A DNA stretch of 64,000 nt from Chloranthus sessilifolius (lineage: Eukaryota > Streptophyta > Magnoliopsida > Chloranthales > Chloranthaceae). Where the stretch lies: positions 66,621,597 through 66,685,596 of the forward strand of contig CM037590.1 in the NCBI GenBank assembly GCA_021018995.1. Direction: 5' to 3'. Below, in pieces: positions 56,920-64,000 of this stretch. How positions within the stretch are numbered: position 1 is the stretch's first letter; each line of letters starts with the position of its first letter. Under the pieces are notes generated by a model. That model saw only the letters and a list, made by a program, of their open reading frames with translations, ran no database searches and was not told where the DNA came from. Made by a program: the position numbers and the translations under genes.

Positions 56920-58720
56920 CCTACATCTTTACCAATGTAGTGACATACGCTATCAGGCACGAGTTTTGATAGACCCAGGGTCTACGCACTCCTTTGTCAC
57001 TCCACAAATCATGAGAAAATTGAGCATCACTCCTGAACCCCTAGACTTCATTTTGGCGATGTCGGTTCTCTGAAGCTCGGTGAGCACAAATACGATATGT
57101 CGATCGGTGGGTCGTTACGGTTGAAGGCCACGAGATGATAGCCGATTTAATCCTATTAGATATGCAAGGATTCAATGTAATCTGTGGGATGGATTGGCTA
57201 TCTGCATACCATGCTAGCATGGATTGCCTCCGAAAAGTAGTAATTTTTCGCCCTCCAAAGGGAAAATCCTCTCGATTTTTTGGAGTCAAGTCTAACATCG
57301 CACCATTCGTCTCTGCCATCTGAGCAGAGTGTATGATGAGCAATGGGTTCCATGGGTACCTCATGTTCATGAAGAGCCAACGAGAGGAGGAAATCAACAT
57401 CAATGATGTTTCTGTTGTATTCGAGTTCCCAGATGTATTTCCTGAGGATCTCCTCAGATTACCACCTGATAGGGAGATCGAGTTCTTGATTGAATTGGCT
57501 CCAGGTACCAAGCCGTTATCGAAAGCTCCGTATCACATGGCACCAGTAGAATTGAAAGAACTGAAGGAGCAACTTCAAGAGGTTTTAAATAAAGGATTTA
57601 TCAGACCAAGTGTGTCTCCTTGGGGAGCATCGATACTATTTGTTAAGAAGAAGGACGGTTCGATGGGCTCTGCATCGATTATCGCCAGTTAAACAAGTTG
57701 ATTAAGAATCGCTATCCACTCCTGCAGATTGATAACCTCTTTGACCAGCTATAAGGCAAAAAATTCTTTTTAAAGATCGACATGAGGTCAGGTTACCATC
57801 AGTTGAATATCAAAGTAAAGGATATTTTGAAGACTACTTTTCGCACTAGATAGGGACACTACGAGTTTTTAGTAATGCCCTTTGGGTTGACGAATGCACC
57901 ATCGTCGTTTATGGATTTGATGAACTGATTATTCAAACCTCACCTTGACAAATCTGTGGTTCTTTTCGTAGATGATATCCTCATCTATTCGAAAATGAGA
58001 GAGGAGCACGAGCAACATTTATGAGTGGCTCTCCAGACACTTAGAGACCATCAGTTATATACAAAATTAAGCAAGTGTGAGCTCTGACTTGAGCAGGTCA
58101 GTATCTTGGGACATGTCTTCTCTGAGACTGGCATAACCGTTGATCGACCAAGATTGAAGGCATTGTGAAGTGGGAACAATCGAAGATGGTAGCTAAGTTC
58201 ATAGTTTTTGGTGGGTACTACAGGAGATTTTTCGAAGGTTTTTCCAAGATTTAAGGTTCCCTTATGCAACTAACAAGAAAAAATGCTAAGTTTGATGGGA
58301 CTGAATAGTGTGAGCAGAGTTTTCAGAAGCTCAAGAAGAGATTGACCACCGCACTAGTGCTTGTAATACCGTCGGGTAGTGGAGGTTTTACGGTGTACAG
58401 TGACGCTTCATACAACGGATTAGGTTGTGTGCTTAATCAGAATGAGAGAGCCATTACGTACGGCTCTCGACAGTTTAAGGATCATGAGAAGAATTATTCG
58501 ACTCATGACCTTGAGTTAGCGGCAGTCATCTTCGCCCTGAAGATCTTGAGGCATTACCTTTACGGAGAAATATTTGATATATTCACAGACCACAAAAGCC
58601 TCAAATACCTTTTCACTTAGAAAGATTTGAACATGAGGCAACGAAGGTGGATGGAGTTCCTCGAGGACTATGATTATTCCATCGGTACCACCCGAGAAGG
58701 CTAATGTTGTAGAAGGTGCA
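56920..58720 (+). pseudogene. Gypsy Z2 protease, reverse transcriptase and RNase H
   Basis: Protease: RVLIDPGSTHSFVTPQIMRK and FNVICGMDWLSAYHASMDCL. Reverse transcriptase: [64 protein letters not shown] (catalytic DD, about 57967). RNase [53 protein letters not shown]. Frame breaks near 57070, 57665, 57760-57920 and 58150-58340. Active-site residues survive although the reading frame does not. Confidence 0.88.
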
Positions 58721-58779
58721 TTGAAAAAATCTTACGCCTAGTTGTTACACCTCATTGCAAGAGTGCATAGATGGCATTT

Positions 58780-60290
58780 TAGAAAGATATGGCCCTATGC
58801 AATATGAGGTTCGATGTTAAAGGTTTGGGAGCATTGATGGCTACTATTGTGATTCAGTCAACGCTTTTTGATAACATCCAAAATCTATAGATGACTGATG
58901 ATGACCTCATGGCCATCAGACATGATGTGAGTAGTGGGAATAAGCCAGATTTCTCCATCAGGGAGGACGGTTCTCTACTATTCCGAGGTCGAATGTGCAT
59001 ACCAACCAACGCCGAGCTTTGAGACACCATTCTAGAGGAAGCTCACAAGTCAATATACACCATCCACCCTGGAGGTACTATGATGTACCAAGATCTGAAG
59101 AAGAGTTTTTGGTGGAGAGGTTTGAAGAAGGATGTAGTCGAATATGTATCAAAATGTTTGGGATGTCAACAGGTGAAGGTTGATCATCGAAACCCATCTG
59201 GTCTACTACAACCATTGCCGATACCAGAATAGAAATGGGAAGCCATATCTATGGACTTCATCCTTGGTTTACCAAGAATAGTAGAGGGGCACAATGCTAT
59301 TTGGGTAGTCATTGATCGATTGACCAAGTCTGCTCACTTCCTGCCATTCAATACGAAGTATACAGTGAGTAGACTGGCAAAACTGTATCTTGAGGAGATT
59401 GTCTGATTATATGGTATTCCTACTAGCATTGTTTAGATAAAGATCCATTGTATATGTATGCAGTTTGGCAACGACTTCAAGAAGGTATGGGATCGCCATT
59501 GGATTTCAGCTTCGCGTTTCACCCACAGACAAATGGGCAAACTAAGAGAGTCAATCAGATCATAGAGGACATGCTTCGGGCATGTATGCTAGATTTTCAA
59601 GGGTCATGGGATCAACATTTACCCCTGATCGAGTTCACATACAATAACAGTTATCAAGTGAGCATCGGAATGGCTCCCTACGAAACATTATATGGGCAGA
59701 GATGTAGGTCTCCACTTAACTGGAATGAAATCGGAGAAAAGTTTATACTGTGTTCAAAAATCATTGAAAGCACGACTGAAGTTGTATGTGTGATCCGTGA
59801 AAGGTTAAAGGTCGTGCATAGTCGACAAAAGAGTTACGCCGACTTGAAAAGAATAAGTGTTGAGTTTAAGATTAGCAATACTGTATTCATTAAGATTTCA
59901 CCTGTGAAAGGTGTAATGCGTTTTGGAAAGCGTGGAAAATTGAGTCCGCATTATGTGGGCTTGTTCTAGATATTGGGCCGGGTAGGAGAAGTTGTGTACT
60001 GGATCGCTCTACCGCCGCAACTCTCAAACATGCACAACGTGTTTCACGTATCAATGTTAAGAAAGTATGTGAAGGACCCGACTCACGTTTTGGATTATCA
60101 ACCGATTGAAATTCAAGAGGATTTGACCGTTAGAGAAGAACCAGTGCAAATCCTTGATCGAAAAGTGCAAGTACTAAGTACCAAGCACATTCCATTGGTA
60201 CTTGTGAGATGGTAGAATCATTCACCAGAAGAGGCTACTTGGGAACGCGAATCGGATATAAGAGATGTATATCAGCAGCTGTTTGACTAA
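58780..60290 (+). pseudogene. Gypsy Z2 integrase and chromodomain
   Basis: Zinc domain: EEAHKSIYTIHPGGTMMYQD, then YVSKCLGCQQVK (both Cys kept). Core: [20 protein letters not shown] (first Asp), a broken stretch at 59395-59460 where the second Asp lies, FAFHPQTNGQTKRVNQIIED (Glu at the end). C-terminal: GMAPYETLYGQRCRSPLNW, ALPPQLSNMHNVFHVSMLRK, YVKDPTHVLDYQPIEIQEDL, then after a stop NHSPEEATWERESDI, the Tekay-type chromodomain end. This retains the part that X lost. Confidence 0.88.
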
Positions 60291-60485
60291 AGCAACAACC
60301 GATGTCGCGGTTGTGACTCCAAAATGGTGAATATCATGTAAGGTAATTAACAGAATTTTTGGACTTGAGGTGCCCTGAGATACTTCCTTCGGAGAAATAA
60401 TCTTATATGTAGAAGCCCTTGGGATCCACTTATCATCCCATATATTGATGGAGTTACCGTTTCCAACCCTCCAAATCAGCCTGCC

Positions 60486-62613
60486 TTCTAGAACTTTGAT
60501 CGCCAACCGAATACTATTCCATGTGAATGATGCATTCTCGCTTTTTCTTGCTTCAAGAAAAGATGAGTTCGGATAGTACTTGGCTTTATAGATTCGACTC
60601 GAAAGAGAGCTAGGATTTGAATAATACGCCAACCTTGTTTGGCTAGCATAGCTGAGTTAAAATCCAAAAGATTTTTAAAACCCATTCCCCTTTTCTTTAG
60701 GATTACAAACATTGTTCCAAGCTTTCCAGTGAATTCCTTTATTTTTGCCTATGTTACTCTACTAAAATTTTGCAATAAGAGATGAGATATCATGAAGAAG
60801 GTTAGTAGGCAGCTTGAAACAACTCATAGAATATGATGGGATAGCTTGTACAACGGCTTTGATTAATATTTCTTTTCCCGCTTTTGATAAAAGTCTTCCT
60901 TTCCAATCCAATAATTTTTTCCAAACTCTTTCTTTAATGTTATCAAAAACCATCTTCTTTGACCGACCAATGGCCATAGGAAGCCCCAAATACTTTTCAT
61001 GGCGGCTCGTATTCTTTATATTAAAAATATCAAGTAAACGCTTTCGGAGATCATATTGAACATTTTACTAAAAGATAGCATTGATTTGTCAAAATTGATC
61101 ATTTGACCACGCATCTTTATAAAGCTTTAGAATGTTCATAATTTCCCCACATTCTGATTCATTCGCTCTATGATAGATAAGGCTATCATTGGTGAAGAAT
61201 AAGTGGAAAACCATAGGTGCACCACGACAAACACGAATGCCAGAGATTTTATTTTGTAAGACAACCCGATTGAGTAAGTTGGAAAAGATTTTAGCACACA
61301 CTATGAAGAGGTAAGGAGATAAAGGATCACCTTGATGAAGACCTCTACTAGGAATTACTTTACCCAAGACATGACCATTAACAAGAAACTCAAAAGACAC
61401 CTAGGTAACACACCCCATTATAAGTTTGACCCATCTACTACAAAAGCCTAATTTGAGTAAGGCTTTTTCAAGAAAACTCTACTCAACATGGTCATAAGCC
61501 TTACTCATATCTAATTTGAGAGAGCACCACCCATATTTGCCCTTTCTTTTATTGTTTAAAAATGAGAGAGCTCAAACGCTACAAGGGTATTGTTTGTGAT
61601 CAATCTTCCAGGAACAAAGGTACTTTGGGATTCAGAAATAACAGAAGGAAGGACCAATTTCAAGAGATTTGCTAACACTTTTGCAATGATTTTATAAATA
61701 ACATTACACAAACTAATCTGCCTAAACTGAGAAATATGGCTGGCATTTTTGACCTTGGGGATGAGCACAATATAGGTATTATTAACTGTATGAAGGTCCG
61801 ATTTACCATTTAAATAATCTAGCACAAACTTAGAAACCATTCACCTACAATAGACCAATAAGATTGGAAAAAGATCGGAGGCATACCATCAGGGACCGGA
61901 GATTTGATAGGGTGCATTTGGAATAGGGCTTTGCGAACCTCGTCCTTCGTGAAATCCTTCATCAGTGAATTATTTTGGTCCAAGGTGACTTTCGGTTCAA
62001 TTCCCTCTAGAGCTTCATCGATCCTTTGAGGATGAGTTGCGGTAAAAAGTTTTTTATAATGGGAGATCAAAATTTCTTCGATATCATCTTTGGATGATTG
62101 CGAAACCCCTGCTTCATCAACTAAGCCATCTATTTGATTCTTCTTTCTACTTTGAGAGGCCTTTGAATGAAAAAAATTAGTATTTTTATCCCCTTGCCTT
62201 AGCCAAATATCCTTAGATCTTTGCTGCCAAAAACATTCTTCATTCTCTAAAAGCATGCCCATTTGATTCTTCATTTCTCTCGATGCTACGACCTGAATTT
62301 GCATGTTTTCATGTTGGAGAATTCTGTCTTGAAGGACTCGGGTTTTCTTATGAATATTTCCAATTGATGAATCGCTCCATCTAGTTAGTTTTGCAGCTAT
62401 ACATCCAATTTTCCCACAAATATTAGTTGATCCGTTTGTGGTCCCATGCAAGTCCCAGCTGTCACGAACGATTTCTTCACACTGTTCATAGTGAGTCCAC
62501 ATAGATTCAAAGCGGAAGATCCTTGGGCCCCTGCCCCATTTGTATCGATCATTGAGGATTTCAGAGATAAGAAGGGGTTTATGATCAAATCTAGAGGAGA
62601 TCAGATGGGTCAC
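60486..62613 (-). pseudogene. LINE copy 2: reverse transcriptase and linker
   Basis: A 264-residue open stretch (62613-61819) covers the linker after the endonuclease (KDIWLRQGDKNTNFFHSKAS) and the start of reverse transcriptase (KALFQMHPIKSPVPDGMPPI). Next ORFs hold YIVLIPKVKNASHISQFRQI, FVPGRLITNNTLVAFEL, NGHVLGKVIPSRGLHQGDPL and again F-T-N-D in place of the catalytic F/Y-A-D-D. The shared defect means it predates the duplication or belongs to the source family. Confidence 0.88.
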
Positions 62614-62637
62614 CTTAAAATTTTGGAACAGATGAAC

Positions 62638-63795
62638 CTAGCTATCAGATACAAAAACCCGGTCTATCCTCTCTTCAATATACTCATCCCCTTCTTTTTT
62701 ATTGTTCCAAGTGAACTTAGGTCCCGAGTACCCAAGATCTCTGAGTGCATAGTCATTAATCGTCTTTCTGAATTTGTCCATTTTCCCTTGAGATCTTGGA
62801 ACACCCCCTCTTTTCTCATGATTGAATAAGATCTCGTTAAAGTCGTCAGCATAGACCCAAGGCAAATTTGAAAATCTACCCAATTTAGCCAACAATTCCC
62901 ATGAATCTTTTCTCATATGACTCTCGGGAGCACCATAGAAGCCAGTAAAATGCCATTGTTGGATTCTCGAGTCCTCTGTAACAAGGACATCAATATGATT
63001 TTTTGAATAAGATTGAAGCTCGACATAAACTGAATCCTTCCAAAGCAGTCCCAAATCACCGGATCGTCCGACCACCTCTACATAAAACCCATGTTGAAAT
63101 CCCAATCTTGCTTTTGTAATCGCCACACGATTCGAGCCACATTTCGTCTCCATCAAGAAGACGAGAGAAGGATCTTCATTCCAGAGAAGAAGGAGCGCAT
63201 TTAACGCTCCGGGGTTCCCAAGCCCCTGACAGTTCCAACATATAATTTTCATGTTGATCGGCGAGGCTGCTGTTGGATTAGAGATGTTTGGGGGCTCCGC
63301 CAAAACATGGTGACGTTTATGTGCAACCAGCGAATCCGGCTTCTCAATTTGACGCGTTCTTTTCTTTGAAAAAACTTGACTAGAGTCCACCGGATCAAAG
63401 GATACAGGGATGGATAAAAGTTTTGAAGATTTATTGATCTTGGATAGGGGCTTTAGTTTGGGTAGGTTATGACTATCAGCTATCTCTGGTGATGAATTAA
63501 CCGACTCAAATGGAGACGAAGAAAGAGAGGCCATAATGGAAGGACCAATGGATAGGGTCTGGTCTAGTTGGTTGGGCTTTTCGGGTAAGGGTCGGGTCAG
63601 GTTTGGATGGTTAGTGGATGAGGTGGGAACGGATGGGGTAAAAAGAGATAAAGAAAAAGAGGCTGTAATGGATGAGCCGAAGGAACGGATCTTCTGGTTT
63701 AGTTGGTTTGGCTTTTTAAGGGTCGGGTCAGGTTTGGATGGGTAGGGGTGGGTGAGGTGGGAAAGGAGGGGTCGGGGTTTGGTGGGCCTTGCCAA
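62638..63795 (-). CDS. LINE copy 2: 385-residue ORF, AP-type endonuclease region
   Basis: The longest uninterrupted ORF in the window. Residues about 1-180 are a Pro/Ser/Lys-rich leader with an internal repeat (KPNQLNQ and KPNQLDQ). From about 180 comes the endonuclease: MKIICWNCQGLGNP, VFLMETKCGSNRVAI, VEVVGRSGDLGLLWKDSVYV, FTGFYGAPESHMRKDSWELL, WVYADDFNEILFNHEKRGGV, DLGYSGPKFTWNNKKEGDEY, IEERIDRVFVSDS. The metal-site G-D-F-N is D-D-F-N. The family enzyme nicks target DNA. The ORF ends just after the R-I-D-R-V block; the rest of ORF2 follows in another frame. It is transposon sequence, not a host gene. Confidence 0.8.
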   Translation of the reverse strand: MARPTKPRPLLSHLTHPYPSKPDPTLKKPNQLNQKIRSFGSSITASFSLSLFTPSVPTSSTNHPNLTRPLPEKPNQLDQTLSIGPSIMASLSSSPFESVNSSPEIADSHNLPKLKPLSKINKSSKLLSIPVSFDPVDSSQVFSKKRTRQIEKPDSLVAHKRHHVLAEPPNISNPTAASPINMKIICWNCQGLGNPGALNALLLLWNEDPSLVFLMETKCGSNRVAITKARLGFQHGFYVEVVGRSGDLGLLWKDSVYVELQSYSKNHIDVLVTEDSRIQQWHFTGFYGAPESHMRKDSWELLAKLGRFSNLPWVYADDFNEILFNHEKRGGVPRSQGKMDKFRKTINDYALRDLGYSGPKFTWNNKKEGDEYIEERIDRVFVSDS

Positions 63796-64000
63796 CCATG
63801 GTTAGTAATAATTTTCGGAAGAGAAGGATTTGGATCAGAGGCGTGAGCTTTACTCGGCGCATACGTTTAGGTTAATTTTTTTAGTTAGGTTTATATTATG
63901 TAACCTCTTCGTTGGCTATATTACATTGGTTGGCACAAGGATGATTATGTGCTGGTTACCCACCAGATTCGGTTTTCATTTTTTATTTTTCAAACGTACC

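Larger units (their letters stand above)
53151..60373 (+). mobile_element. Ty3/gypsy element 'Z2' (Tekay/Del-type), lacks 3' LTR
   Basis: 5' LTR (53151-55399), PBS, gag, protease, reverse transcriptase, RNase H, integrase and chromodomain in normal order on the plus strand. After the chromodomain end (about 60290) only about 80 bases remain before LINE sequence begins at 60374. The PPT and 3' LTR are missing. Numerous stops and shifts make it the most decayed full-order gypsy here. Its LTR family is that of solo LTR Z1. The left target word is TCCAT; the right one is lost. Confidence 0.88.
60374..64000 (-). mobile_element. L1-type plant LINE, copy 2 (3'-truncated)
   Basis: Corresponds along its length to 42577-46206 of copy 1. 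On its 3' side it stops inside the region between reverse transcriptase and zf-RVT, joining gypsy Z2 at a short CCTG overlap. On the 5' side it runs to the window end. A 3' cut is not what target-primed reverse transcription produces, so the copy probably reached this site by duplication or lost its end by deletion. Confidence 0.85.

Noticed and set aside
62638..63795. 385-residue ORF as an intact host gene
   Set aside because: It is the endonuclease part of a LINE and has a broken homologue at 44874-45745.
1..64000. CRISPR arrays, operons, bacterial promoters or terminators
   Set aside because: All recognisable content is plant transposon sequence; no regularly spaced direct-repeat array was seen.

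Overview
This is plant nuclear DNA, almost certainly from a eudicot and from a repeat-dense, probably heterochromatic region. The evidence is nested long-LTR Ty3/gypsy chromovirus elements (Tekay/Del type), Ty1/copia elements, an L1-type plant LINE with a C-terminal RNase H, a CACTA transposon, tRNA-derived SINEs and initiator-Met-tRNA primer-binding sites. I see no intact host gene. The only host-derived coding sequence is fragments carried inside mobile elements.

Layout. 1-3543: end of a CACTA element on the minus strand. It has a 13-bp terminal inverted repeat at 3531-3543, a decayed TNP2 transposase at the left edge, and two captured gene fragments: a calcium-dependent protein kinase of the CPK16/18/28 type with correct splice sites, and a probable MFS transporter exon. 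3847-6089: solo gypsy LTR 'A'. 6242-13097: non-autonomous LTR retrotransposon 'W' (copia-like PPT and PBS, no pol, TSD GTTTC). W carries a broken F-box gene and is itself interrupted by solo gypsy LTR 'B' (7870-10096, TSD ACTTC). W sits in a decayed LINE ORF1.

14997-39935: a four-level nest. A copia element ('copia-1') is split inside gag by solo LTR 'Z1' (TSD CTTAT). Z1 is split by gypsy element X (19098-37154, TSD GAATC/GAATT). X is split inside gag by gypsy element Y (25379-34671, TSD GACTG). X lacks the integrase core and chromodomain; Y lacks gag. The two deletions are complementary.

41321-46206: LINE copy 1 (minus). 47912-52495: copia element 'copia-2', flanked by inverted rather than direct LTR-like repeats. 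53151-60373: gypsy Z2 (plus), same LTR family as Z1, with no 3' LTR. 60374-64000: a second LINE copy, cut at its 3' side, which argues for duplication or rearrangement rather than retrotransposition.

Most coding remnants contain stops or frameshifts. Many differences between otherwise near-identical copies sit at CAG/CTG triplets, so some breaks may be consensus errors at methylated CHG sites rather than real mutations. The most unusual structural signal is a cluster of short palindromes at almost the same offset inside nearly every gypsy LTR here, while its sequence differs between families. Coordinates of decayed domains are approximate. Percent identities and insertion ages were not computed.
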